A stretch of DNA of 64,000 bases, taken from positions 280,832 through 344,831 of the forward strand of contig JBBHKE010002380.1 in NCBI GenBank assembly GCA_037447655.1. The letters run 5' to 3'. The notes beneath the pieces were generated by a model, which saw nothing but the letters and a program-made list of their open reading frames with translations, was not told the origin of the DNA and searched no databases. Position numbers and translations under genes: made by a program. Shown piece by piece: positions 1-10,579 of the stretch (its first letter is position 1; every line of letters begins with the position of its first letter). This stretch comes from Zygnema cylindricum (lineage: Eukaryota > Streptophyta > Zygnematophyceae > Zygnematales > Zygnemataceae).

Positions 1-327
1 AGACATGACGTTTAATTTTATATCGATCGATGTGCAACTCAACCCTGTAACTATTTTTTTTTCATTTTTCGACCAATACAATATGGGTCTTAAGGGCATA
101 TTGTATGTTTTGCATACAATAGGCATATTGTATGGGCCTACTTTCACCTACTTTTGAACTATGATTACATCTTTTGACGGCTACATGGGCACACACTTTA
201 ACTGGTGAGATCTCTTTCGAAATTTCGGGAAAAGCACTATGGCTGTATTTTACACATATGTTTTACGAGGTGAGAGATTTTTTTTATCTCAGAATCTTTT
301 GACAACAAAAAGTCAAAAACTGAATAA

Positions 328-1036
328 GGGTGAAGTTCCATTACACGAAAAGTGAGGTTGTTTACGGAAATTCAGACCTCTCTATACTACGTCGTACCTC
401 TTATTTTGTTTTTATCGGCAAAACAACATTACAGAGAAACTTCACAATATTCTCCAAAAGTCTGGGAGTTAACAATGATCGTCAGATATTTTTTCGTGAA
501 GCTTTCGCTTCGAAATTGGTGATGTACCTCGCGAGGTACATCACCAAATTCACAAAAAAATGAAATGCGACACGTAGGATAATGAGCATACGTGTCAAGA
601 TGGTAACCAACGGAAATCAACAAATTTCGCACACGATATACGCATTCAGAAATCCAACAAAAAATACAAACGAAATGTCGTAACGCACTTTCGTCACGCT
701 GTATCTGTTACCACCCATTTGTCACACTATTTCTGGCAGCCCTCATTCGTCACGCGAAAAAACAGGAGCCCTAAAAAAATGAGGTTGGTATCGTCTACAA
801 AGAGTACAGAAGTTGTGTTGAACGATGACCTGGTACGCACGTACATGGTACGCAAAATGAAGATTTCTGGTCGGTGTGAAAATCATTGACGATTTTAAAT
901 ATCCGATCTCAAGTCACGTGGTACCACTTAATGATGAACACGTGGATTACAGACTGCGCAATGGAACTTCGTTCAAATTGTAGCATTCTGTAATGTTGGC
1001 CGTACAATTATAGTATGACCTAATGGAACTTCACCC
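328..1036. mobile_element. MITE with TAA target duplication (PIF/Harbinger-like)
   Basis: A 709-bp non-coding insert bounded by perfect 16-bp terminal inverted repeats, GGGTGAAGTTCCATTA at the left and its reverse complement at the right. Both ends are flanked by TAA (325-327 and 1037-1039). A 3-bp TAA/TTA duplication with GGG-starting termini is the usual signature of PIF/Harbinger elements; the superfamily is inferred because no transposase is present. It carries a perfect 32-bp palindrome at 516-547. No ORF inside has a recognisable domain. Confidence 0.7.
516..547. repeat. Perfect 32-bp palindrome with CCTCGCGAGG core
   Basis: The two 16-base arms (first arm TTGGTGATGTACCTCG) are exact reverse complements with no spacer, so the site can form a cruciform or an RNA hairpin. 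It lies about 190 bp from the left end of the surrounding MITE. A similar palindrome with the same core sits in the MITE at 3468-4464. Confidence 0.9.
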
Positions 1037-1039
1037 TAA

Positions 1040-2227
1040 TAGTCTAATACAGAGGTCGAGCGTACGGCCAATATATTCTACTCGATAATGCCGCATTTTG
1101 GAAAGTGTGTTGGAAATTGAGATTGCCGGCGGAACGATCATAATTTGCCGGCCGTCGTTTACATCCTCCCGTTCTGGCATTGCCGACATATAGTCAGTAC
1201 CTGGCTGGACCGTTCTGACTCCTGACGTAATGCGGTACAGTAAATAAAATTTGGATCCGACGGCAGCAAATCTCGGCTGTGTCAGCAGTTTTCTCCAAAT
1301 TTCTACGTGGCCTTCTGGCGTTGCTCCCTGCGGTAAGGATATAATCTAATAAAATCTCTTGCGATGCATCACGATACAGCGTGGCAGATCTTCGAATAAA
1401 TTTCAATTTGATTCAACTATTTACGAGGATGCAATTTGATTATCAAGCGCAAGCGCAAAAAATATTTAAAACTATAGACCTACAGTACAGCGTGAATCGG
1501 TTATAGTGTTGAGAAATTATTAGTTGTTATGAAAAAAATAGTGTTATCGACGATATATTGAGTGTCATGACCTCTACTGTAGCCAATAAAACATTAAGCC
1601 TAATTAACACACATAACACTATTTCAGGTAAAGTGTATCCGCTATAGCCTCGGCACATAGGTGACGTGTGAACATGTGAGAACAGGTTCGCGCAATTTTT
1701 ACTCCACTCCATTACTATGAATCAAATCTGAATGTGCTTTCCCGTGTCGACGCCACTCACTTTGTCGTGTCGACAATGGTTTCTGACATTTGTTTTGTAA
1801 TTTAGTACGACATTGTGAACACCTTTCGTAATATCTGACAAATTTCGTACATTACACTACTTAAAACTTTATAAATTAGTGCATTTGACGCTAACTAGAC
1901 AATACCTATGTTAACGTACAGGAAAAACTAGTATTAATTCTATTTTAAGTTCAAGGGTCAACATTTAGAGGCGAGAAGAGTGTCATTAACAACACTATAA
2001 GCCATCACGATGTAGTGTGGCAAGTCCATATCAAGGCGGTTTGTCAATTTGTTCACAAAAGCTTCTTGCGCTGTTTTCTGTCAAATCTGCCTCGCTGTCA
2101 CACGGTTACCATAAATATATTTTGTCCTATTAGCTTGCTGATGCAAAGAAGCCAATTTGGGATCCAAACTGATAGATCCTGATTTTCTCGGATTCTTATT
2201 CCGGTATGGATGTACTGTACACTACAC
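1040..2227. other. Non-coding AT-rich stretch
   Basis: I find no coding ORF with a recognisable domain, no RNA gene and no LTR ends here. The short ORFs at 1194-1406 and 1527-1712 on the minus strand have no motif, no homologous copy in the window and no coding-like composition, so I do not call them genes. Confidence 0.5.
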
Positions 2228-2229
2228 TA

Positions 2230-2769
2230 CACCGCCAATCGTTATTAGCGTTGTGTACGCTAATTCCGTCCCGCTTTTTTTTTTTTTTTATTCTCCATTA
2301 GTGTAGTTCATTCTATTTTTTTCTTTATTCTATTTAGGGTTATTTTCAGTACGTTGTCTCTTAAATAGAGTGGTGTACGGTCAGTGTCAGACCGTACATA
2401 AATGTACTTTTTTAAGTTAAAAAGTACAATAAATTAGTTTTAGTAACCGCAGACGCATGAGTATGTGCGTTCTAAAAAGGGAAAAAACCAGGTCGTAAAA
2501 AATCCCGCTCGCACATATTCGTCCGACAGCCGCGTTTCGACCGTGTGAATGTACGATTTGTGTACGATTTGTCAGATTTTGTTCGGAGACCTATATTAGT
2601 GTAAGCATGTTTGCGACCGACATTTTTTTTTTCAAAGATCCAAATTACCATAACCAAACAATTAGAATGTATGATTTTTCCCAAAATTTTCAAATTATTA
2701 AATAGCGTAAACCACTGTAATTATTGTTATACGCTAATCAAACTCCCACGCTAATAACGATTGGCGGTG
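2230..2769. mobile_element. MITE with TA target duplication (copy 1)
   Basis: A 540-bp non-coding element with 21-bp perfect terminal inverted repeats (left end CACCGCCAATCGTTATTAGC, at 2230-2250; right arm 2749-2769), flanked by TA at 2228-2229 and 2770-2771. A second, diverged copy lies at 39412-40026 and shares internal blocks: an AAATAG-GTGG block, a GTAC-containing stretch, a TTTTTTAAGT-AAAA run, and CGCTCGCAC. The TA duplication suggests a Tc1/mariner-type transposase in trans. No transposase is encoded. Confidence 0.75.
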
Positions 2770-2771
2770 TA

Positions 2772-3464
2772 CTGTACCGTGACTGGATCAATTTTGCTCA
2801 GCTTCGATTTTTTGTACAGCTGTCAAGTGTTGTGACAATTCCGGTAGGACTAAAGACTTGGAGAAACGTTTTCGGCCGTCGATGAAAAGATATTGTTGAA
2901 CGGAACGGTTCACAAAAAGTTAAATATGGACGTGACGGTCTTCGCCTTCTGCGCTGTACGGAATCCCATTGAGACACGAAGCGGTTTTTCAAGGTACTGA
3001 CGATTTCAATGATTGGCTACTTTCTGGCCGTACATATCCGATACGGCCATACACCGCCCAATATTTGAAGCAGACCGTACAATGACCGATTTAAGGACCA
3101 ATGGAACAAAGCCGAGCAGCACGTCGCACGCTTGAATTTTTTTTTTTTTTTCCTTCACACTATTTGACAGAAACAGCGCAAGAAGGTAAATTTCCAATAA
3201 AGGAAAGTCGATTTTTGATAATTAGGTTTTTCGGCGTCCCAGCTAATGACTGTTGGTCGATATAACAAACTACTGTAGTCGAATTATTATGTATCCGCTC
3301 ACCTACTACCTCGGACTATTATGGCAAGCTTATGACGAATAAGATTTTATTACAAAAATGACAAAAATGATTGAAATGGAAAATTAATGACGAGCATTAA
3401 AGGCACGAGAGGGGAAACCCAAAAGGCCTAAAAACTCTAAAAAACCCTAAAAACTAAGCAGCAC
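2772..3464. other. Non-coding stretch between two MITEs
   Basis: No domain-bearing ORF, LTR or RNA gene is visible. The short minus-strand ORFs at 2798-2992 and 3006-3197 are low-complexity or basic and have no support. Confidence 0.45.
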
Positions 3465-3467
3465 TAA

Positions 3468-4464
3468 GGGCACTTTCCCATGTGCTGAAGTTATAGGTAT
3501 TTTATGTCGTTTTCCTCTATTACTCGAGAAAATCTGCAGCCGTACCAAAAAATTGAAATTACCACCGTACAAGTTGCGTTACCTTAAAACTTTATATGTA
3601 CTGCAGTTTGCCGTTTAGCGCGATGCAGTTTGTCGTCTAGCGCGTTTCGAGCCACTTTCGCGTCCTTTCACCTCATCTTCGAACTTTATATAAAATCACC
3701 TCGCGAGGTGATTTTAAATATGTTTATGAGGTGAGCGAATAGACAAATGCTGTCGCACATGTCATTTTTTTTAACAATTTTTGTGCGCGGAGTACCAAAA
3801 AAAAAACCCACTGCACGTTTCCAGGCTGTGCGTGACTTTTTTCCGTACGCTTTTTTTCGTACAGTAGCCGTGGAGGGGTCTCGACCAACAGACGCCATTT
3901 CGCAAAAGTGAAGTCCGTGAAAGTGTCCCTCTCTCCCCCTCTTCCACTACCACGTCTATCTCACAATTTTTGCAACGAAAAACGTCAATAATGGTATCAA
4001 ATGAAAGCTCTCTGAAAACGATTTCTTTTTACTATCTTTGGGCGTATTTTGATAGCAAGTAGAGTGAGAAAAGACAAAAATACAATCGGGAAACCATGGC
4101 GGAAAATATTAGAATATGTGACGTCGACGTTGTCATAGATGAGCGTTACGTGCGTGACGTCATAATGTCACAAACCCTAAACATCTGCAATGCCTCCACG
4201 TCGACAATGTGGCATACAGACATTGCGAAGTGATATAAACTGTTCAACGTGCGGGTGGACGTCTGAAATTGAAACCGAGTGGACGTTTCGCAACTTATTG
4301 TGTACCGTTTATTTGTCACATGTTTTGTTACATGTCTACGCTTGTCACTTTTTGAAGTAACAAGTTATTTGCGCTTACATCGGAATGCTATGAAAGCTGT
4401 ACGGAGAATCTTTGCTACAAACAAAGTTACAAGATTAAAAATTCGGTAACATGGGAAAGTGCCC
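3468..4464. mobile_element. MITE with TAA target duplication (second PIF/Harbinger-like)
   Basis: A 997-bp non-coding insert with perfect 16-bp inverted ends, GGGCACTTTCCCATGT at 3468-3483 and its reverse complement at 4449-4464, flanked by TAA at 3465-3467 and 4465-4467. Its termini differ in sequence from those of the 328-1036 element. The two share GGG ends, the TAA duplication and a CCTCGCGAGG palindrome about 0.2 kb from the left end. It contains an imperfect direct repeat around 3600-3645 (GCAGTTTG-CGT-TAGCGCG). No transposase. Confidence 0.7.
3691..3716. repeat. Perfect 26-bp palindrome with CCTCGCGAGG core
   Basis: Arms TAAAATCACCTCG and CGAGGTGATTTTA are exact reverse complements with no spacer. 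The core matches the palindrome at 516-547. It lies about 0.22 kb inside the left end of its host MITE. Confidence 0.9.
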
Positions 4465-4683
4465 TAAGAGCATGAAACTGAAAGCAATATAAAACATATA
4501 AAAAACAAAAACCAATTTATTAAAGCAGTAAAAAGTAAAAACTACACAAGCTAAAACGTACTTGAATATATTTTTGTCAACACTGCAGTACATATTGCTA
4601 ATTGTTGAAGATCCGTGTCTATATCACATTATAATATTATTATATTGCATTTAAATATGCATGCGTGGTCTAAGATAGAAGGT

Positions 4684-4812
<129 letters not shown>

Positions 4813-4974
4813 TTTGACCACGTCGAATGGCACAAATCAATGCGCGTGGATGGCAGATTTTTAGTCCAAAAAAGACAACTATTTCGACGATAAAATACTA
4901 TTTTCTCGATGCGTCCCGCGAAATCCGTGCCTGTGCATTTAACAAAGAAAAACCACACCGACATTCAAAATACA

Positions 4975-5832
4975 TGAAATTCTGTGAGGTCCACCCCCCC
5001 ACAAAATTCGCAGTTCCAAAGAAGCTTATCTAGATAGTGCCGACTCCAAGTTGATACAAACCCAAATGACTGACACCTTGACACTTAGAACCCCAATACA
5101 ACTTCACCCTGTGAAATAAGACTTTCCGTGTGCTCAGTTCCACCTCATAATGCAAAGTTAGAATATAAGTTAAGGATAACATTCCCCACTTTGAATTTCC
5201 CTTAGAAATACCACCACCCTGGCAGGCAAAGACCCTGAGCAACTACACCCCTATGTACCATAGACCGTCGTGATTGCGCAGCAAAAAGAATCACTGAATT
5301 TGCTCTCTTGAGCTGTAAGTTATGGCTGGTCAAAGATGACCTTTATAGTTACAAGCTCTTTTAGAGAGAGGTACCTAAATATCACTAAGTCTTGGTCTGC
5401 CTACTCACGACTACCTACTGCTAAACCTTAGTCGAATAGGAACAATATATAGTACAAAATGGTAGAATGGGCGATGTACTTATTGTACGTCCATTGTACG
5501 ACATGGTCTACAAGGTGACACCTCTCAAATCGAGAGCCATGGTTCCTCCTCCCGTCTATCAAATAATGCGGCGCCACGTGGCAACGCGTGACGCAATCTC
5601 CGAATGTCGCCAAAAGCTCACTTCAGGTGGCGGCTACAATAATGGTCGTACGAACAAAACATATTTTACACGGTTCAGATTCGCGAACGTGCATGAATTG
5701 TTCCTCTTCGTTAGTTCGGTGTTAATAATATGCGCGTTAATGTTTATATACCTTTGAAATCCGTCACGTGTATCGTTTCGGTTTGGCGTTAGTGGATAAG
5801 GCTAACGTCTACATAGTGAACCACAAACCAGT
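4975..5832 (-). mobile_element. Copia LTR fragment, minus strand (Cop-C/Cop-E group)
   Basis: Starts with the LTR end TGAAATTCTGTGAGG (reverse complement of the usual ...TTTCA terminus). It continues through blocks shared with other LTRs in the window: the CTATCTAGATAGTGCCGACTCC stretch region, the GTAC-rich block near 5478-5512 and a GCCACGTGG box near 5574. The far part resembles the Cop-E LTR (ACACGGTT, CTACATAGTG). It stops where the Cop-D LTR begins at about 5833, so its own 5' end is missing. No coding content. Confidence 0.6.
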
Positions 5833-7141
5833 TGTGATTTGAAAACTTTAGTACTCAGTAAATTGGTCAGTGGGAGAGGGATTGGTACTTAGAATATTTT
5901 TGAGAAATATCTGTATAAACACTTCAGTACTTATCTCTAATAGTGTGAAAGTCACTCAAAGTACAAAAGAGTGTAATGTACTTTGTTGGGACATGCGGCG
6001 TTAGCTGATAGCGGATCAAATTTATTCAGTACGGAATTTAAAGGTAACCTATATAGTGACATATGACAAATCGGACGGACAAGAATGCGCGCGTCATCAA
6101 CTAAATGAATAGAGTACAGATACAGGAATGAACGGCCAATACGAATCGTGTCGACGGACAGGATTTGAAATGGGACCACATTGGGACAAATGTAATTGGA
6201 CGCATGTCGTCCAACGAGAAGACATAACTTACATCTTACGACGTTCTGCAAATTCCGGAACGCTCTTAAACCGACGCTAAGAGAATATTTTGATCCAGAG
6301 TACATCGACGGCGAAGGAAGTCTGACGGGACCACAGTTGACTAAGCAAGTCTCGTCGCTTTGCGCGACCGACTTGCTTCCATGGGTTTTCAGTTTTGTGC
6401 GTACAAACTTTTGGACGTATTGGCCAATCGCTGATTAAGCAAGTGGCATAATTTATGTTCAGACCATATTTGTAAATATGTGAAATAAACGTAATTTGTA
6501 TGTTATGAATTAATTATTAGTGCTACCATAATGAAATAGGATAAAAACTATAGTTAGGGTTTGGACGTATTGTCGGTACAGTAAACGTACCGTTGACGTA
6601 CAATGTCTTTTTTAGTGTATAGTACTTGTTACACGTGTAGTTCTTTGATTAGTGTAGAGATTAGTAGATGAATATATGAGTATAAATTGTAGGACTTAGT
6701 TTATTTTCAGTATCACCACTAAGTTTATCAAAGACATGGCAGACTGTTTTTTTGCAACTTTGACCTGTTAGTTTGATCACTCTGGTGGTTAGTTTTATGT
6801 GAAACTTTGTGAATGAATTCTATGATCTAGAAAATATATTTTGGTGTAGTTTCACTCTGTTCTGGTTTTTCTGCCGAATTTTGTGAGGAGTCTTTTTGGT
6901 TCCTTTGGTAAGCTGTCACATGTTTTTGGGAAACTCTGCAAATAATATCTTTTGATTTCTTTGGTGTATTTAGCTGTAACTTTGGGAGGTTACACTATCT
7001 AGGATAAAATGCATACTGGTGTCGTTTCAGCTGCTTTTGTTAATTTTGGAGTAATCACTGGTGTTTGAAATATAACTGTTTTTGAGGGTAGTCTGTGGTG
7101 CTTCCAGCGTAATCCATGGCTGAAATAGGATATGGACAACA
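5833..7141 (+). mobile_element. 5' LTR of Cop-D
   Basis: About 1.3 kb ending ...GGACAACA immediately before the primer binding site at 7142. Its last 0.7 kb (6438-7141) is closely matched by 11834-12537. The left end (TGTGATTTGAAAAC) resembles the heads of the Cop-F LTRs and is less certain. The gag start codon at 7116 lies inside this LTR. The sequence GATTAAGCAAGTGG at 6433-6446 is the uninterrupted version of the site where a solo LTR inserted in the other copy (10685-11833). Confidence 0.6.
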
Positions 7142-7869
7142 GGTTATGGGCCCATACTCATGGCTGCCCATATTTGATGGATCTAACTATTACTACTGGA
7201 AGTGTGTGCTCGAGAGCTACTTCGAGATGATTAAGATAATGGATGTGGTGGATGGTACTTTGGCCGAAACATGAAATGGATGGAAAAAGAAGAACCATGA
7301 GTGTCTAAGGGTTATCAAGAACTCATTGACTGAGAAACTGGTAATGTCATTTCTTAGTTTTAAAAATGCAGCTCAGTTATGGAAGTGCTTAGAAAGTTTG
7401 TATGGAAAGACTTCTGTATATCACTGGCTTAGTTCTGTTACCAAAATAGTCGAATACAAGTATGTAGGAGGTAGTATGGAGAAACACTGTCTTGACCTAG
7501 AAGTACTGTTTGTAGAAAATGACTTGGCAGGAGGAAATTTTACAGATGCTCAACAAACTTTTTTTTTAATGAGAAGACTACCTAAAGGATATAAGAGTGC
7601 ATTAGATAGATTGACTTTAATTGATAAAAAATATTGGAACTTTACTTTAGCAAGAAGATTTGTTTTAGATGAAGAAGATTGGAAAAAGTTTTTTGAAGAG
7701 AATATGGAGGTCTCTTAGTCTCAGTTTTAAAAAAAATGGAATTAATAGCGCAAAGGAACCTAAAAATTATTTTTACTGTAATGATTTAGGACATACCTTC
7801 AGGGTATGTCCATCATATAAAAATGCATGTGATACAGGAAATTTCAGAGATGGATGGGACAACAACTGA
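7116..7869 (+). pseudogene. Cop-D gag (broken)
   Basis: Copia-type Gag, the capsid-forming protein that packages element RNA. The frame opens with ATG at 7116 inside the LTR, runs through the primer site as Q-Q-V-M-G-P and on to L-P-I-F-D-G, the conserved Gag N terminus seen in all lineages here. An in-frame TGA at 7272-7274 interrupts it; the same frame resumes to 7718 with the typical block containing Y-V-G-G-S-M-E-K-H and M-R-R-L-P-K-G-Y. A frameshift near 7680 moves the zinc-knuckle region to another frame (7669-7869). That knuckle reads Y-F-Y-C-N-D-L-G-H-T-F-R-V-C: the first cysteine of the CCHC set is replaced by tyrosine, so RNA binding is probably damaged. No protease, integrase or RT follows. 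Family assignment is secure; non-functional in its present form. Confidence 0.8.
7142..7154 (+). promoter_or_regulatory. Cop-D primer binding site
   Basis: GGTTATGGGCCCA directly follows the LTR end. It is complementary to the anticodon-stem/loop part of initiator tRNA-Met, the half-tRNA primer used by Drosophila copia. Here it is also translated within gag as V-M-G-P. Confidence 0.85.
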
Positions 7870-8086
7870 GTTCAACCCTCAACCAGGAGGGAACCAAGTG
7901 CTTTCATGAGTGAGAGACAAGCCTCAACCGATGACAAAAAGCTTACACCTTCGGTCAAAAAATTCGTTTACTTGCCGATTGTTTGTGATTTTCGAAATAT
8001 GGTGAAAGACGAAGGAAAGGGAAAATTTGATGTCACCAAAAATGGAGTGGAGAAAGAGGTAACATAAATAGATTTGATTACTGTTA

Positions 8087-8839
8087 ATGTTTTCTGGTGA
8101 CAGATTGGTGAGTGACACAAACTTACAAAAAGAAGAGGTTATAGAAGTAAAAGGAGGTGAAGGAAGTGAAGGGCACCCGGAAGTGAAAGTGAAAGGGATT
8201 GAAAATATAATTGATAGTGTGGAAAAACAAGAGAGTGGAAAAGACTCGGTTTTTGTAAGACTTTCTTGTGATAAATTGGTGTGTGAAATTTACTTTCAAG
8301 GGGATGAGATTCTTAAAGAAAGAGGGGTAAAAGGAAGTGAAGTACACTTAAAATTAGATGCAAAATATTCTTTAGATATAGAACATACTGAACTGAAAGC
8401 AAAACTGAAAGAATTACCGAGAAATGATGATGAGATAATTAGAGTAAGAAAGGAGAATGATGAGAGAGAAATCGGTGGATTGGCACAAAATGGGAAAACA
8501 CATATAGAAAATAGAAAGAGAATAATGTCATTGAAGTGCAGAGGAAACAAAATGAAAAACTTTAGGATAATAACTCTACATGGGAGTGGTAAAACTACGG
8601 AAAAAGACAACAAATTTGTGAGAAGAATCACACTTTATAGAGGTAATGGAGAGGCAACTTATGGAAAAAGCACAAAGTCAATGAGGAGACCAGAATGTAG
8701 TAAGACAAGAAGAAGAAGATATAGATTACGAAAGACTAACTGGAGAAGAAACCATCTCCAAAGGCGACCAAATAAAAGACCGCAAAAGCTATTTTTGAGG
8801 TGGAAAACCCGACACTTCAAAGGGAAATATCATTGTTAA
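8087..8839 (+). CDS. Charged 250-residue tail ORF of Cop-D, no known domain
   Basis: Open frame of 250 codons after the broken gag and before the polypurine-like tract near 9080. It is rich in Lys, Glu and Arg, and the last 60 residues are strongly basic (S-K-T-R-R-R-R-Y-R-L-R-K region). I recognise no RT, integrase or protease motif. Its position, between gag and the 3' LTR where pol should be, and its composition (acidic/charged then basic) mirror the tail of the gag-only ORF of Cop-B. It may be a fused remnant of pol or a selected accessory tail. Coding status is unproven. The weakly preserved stretch 7870-8086 links it to gag in another frame. Confidence 0.4.
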   Translation: MFSGDRLVSDTNLQKEEVIEVKGGEGSEGHPEVKVKGIENIIDSVEKQESGKDSVFVRLSCDKLVCEIYFQGDEILKERGVKGSEVHLKLDAKYSLDIEHTELKAKLKELPRNDDEIIRVRKENDEREIGGLAQNGKTHIENRKRIMSLKCRGNKMKNFRIITLHGSGKTTEKDNKFVRRITLYRGNGEATYGKSTKSMRRPECSKTRRRRYRLRKTNWRRNHLQRRPNKRPQKLFLRWKTRHFKGKYHC

Positions 8840-9094
8840 AACGGAAGAAAAATTGGAGTGGCTAAAATACTGACAAAACCTCAGATTAGTTAGTATATGT
8901 ATGCTTAAACCTAACATATCCAACATTTAGGAGTGTTGTTTTTGTAAAGTTTTGGATGTTTAGTAGTGGAGGTTGTGAGAGGGAATTTTTCGAACTCTGA
9001 ATATTTTCTAAGTCCTTGCTTTTGTATATACCTTCGTAAGAGTAGAAAGATCTGCAGACGGAGTGAAGTTCTGAGTCTAAAGCTTTAGGAGAGT
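8840..9094 (+). other. Non-coding 3' end of Cop-D with polypurine-like tract
   Basis: Short remnant with a possible trace of the RNase H end (L-T-K-P near 8870). It ends in AAAGCTTTAGGAGAG (about 9080-9094), the same arrangement as the Cop-F tract AAAGCTTTAGAGGAG, directly before an LTR head. Confidence 0.5.
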
Positions 9095-10579
9095 ATTGAG
9101 TTTGAAAGATTTAGTCCTTAGTAGATGAGGCTGTGAGGAGAGTTTTAGGACTTAGAATATTTTTGGTATAAGTCCTTGTAATACTTACCTAAATTAGAGT
9201 GACAGTTGCCTCATTACACATGAGTGTAGAGTACCTTGGTTAGGACACGCGTCGTTACTTCATGATACGCATGTACTCTAGAAATATTACCGGTGAGCAG
9301 TACACGCGTCACATGATGGACGGACAGATGTGGATGATCCAACGAACGAGATACATGGTGGCTATCTTAGAATGGTCTTGTACGGGACGAAGATTACGCG
9401 ATTGATACTAATCGATTCAACAGACGCGATACGATGTCGGATAATATTAATGGACACGTGTCGTCTGTTGAGATTTGAAATCTTTATTTCAGTAAATAGA
9501 GTAGACCAAAAAGACTTAGAATATTTTCTAAGTAGTTCTATGTTATACTTACCTTTATTAGCGTTACAGTAGAAAAGTACATTAGAGTGTTTTGTACCTC
9601 TGCAGGTTTTACGGAGTGGCGTCGACACGGGTCACGCCGCAACCAATTTGAATCGCCAAATCGGACGGACAGAATCTGATCCGGATACCTCAGAAAATAT
9701 ATGGTACAACGATTTTTGGAGTCATACGGATATCTTGGAAATATATGGTACGGAACATTTCTATGATCGTTAAATGGAAAAGTCCGGATATTTCAGAAAT
9801 GAGTTGTACGATACGATTTATGATCATTGATTTTGAGAGGCGTCAACGGACGCGATTCACTTGGGATCACAAGCATGATTCATGTGGGACTGCAAGTGAC
9901 GAGGCGTGATTTACGTGGGACCACAAGTGACGAGGTGTGATTCACATAAGACCACAAGTGACGAAACACTCAGGTGCTTCGTACTACACTACGACAATCG
10001 GCTGGACTTCAGCGACTATCGTGACTAAGCACCTGGAACATTTTGTACGGTTCGACACCTGAAAATATTTGAATAATAGTGTTTTGTTGTTTAGTGTATT
10101 AAAAAATAGTGTTTCATTAATTTGGTTTTTGGAAAATAATAATTAGGTTTTTGGAGGTACTCTAGATTAAGTAACGTACAGGCTGGATACTTTGTCGTTA
10201 GTCAGGATAGTTTCCGTAGTACGGTCACCCGAATTAGTGTGACCAGTAGATACTCACTGTGAGTATATAGTCTAGGACTTAGCCAATTTTGTATCATCCA
10301 GTTTTGGGAATATGATTTTCTAAGGGCAATTTTTGGGAAACTTCCAGACATCATATCTTGTGGTTTACTAAGTCATTTAGGCTGGAATTTTGGGAATTGT
10401 CATTTTATTGTATTTTGTATCACTGTGGCAAATTTTAGGCATATTGGCCATCTGAGTCATATTTTGTGATAGCTGAAAGTTGGCTGTTTAGTAGGTGCTT
10501 AATAACTTTTGCTGTTTTCTATATCTACTTCCACTACTACTGTTGGTCCTATTCCACCAATGGTGGTTGTACAACAACA
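9095..10579 (+). mobile_element. LTR following the Cop-D polypurine tract (Cop-F-like end)
   Basis: Begins TATTGAGTTTGAAAG right after the polypurine-like tract and ends GGTTGTACAACAACA at 10579, the same terminus as the Cop-F 5' LTR. Near its end it encodes a degenerate version of the Cop-F Gag leader with ATC in place of ATG (about 10520). It is longer than its relatives because of internal duplications: 9500-9620 repeats 9150-9260, and there are repeats around 9660-9830 and 9852-9970. Whether it is the original 3' LTR of Cop-D or a related LTR exchanged into place is unclear. Confidence 0.5.
9852..9970 (+). repeat. 31-bp minisatellite, about 3.7 copies, inside an LTR
   Basis: Imperfect tandem units carrying GTGATT-AC-T-GGACCACAAGTGACGAG. 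Units start near 9852, 9875, 9906 and 9937; the best pair (9906 and 9937) is 31 bp apart. Confidence 0.75.

Noticed and set aside
8296-8631. Minus-strand hydrophobic ORF of 111 residues, a candidate membrane protein
   Set aside because: It is the antisense shadow of the Lys/Glu-rich ORF at 8087-8839; antisense of AAA/GAA codons gives Phe/Leu/Ser.
9852-9970. CRISPR-like array (31-bp repeats)
   Set aside because: The units are directly adjacent, imperfect and without spacers; this is a minisatellite in an LTR of a eukaryotic genome.
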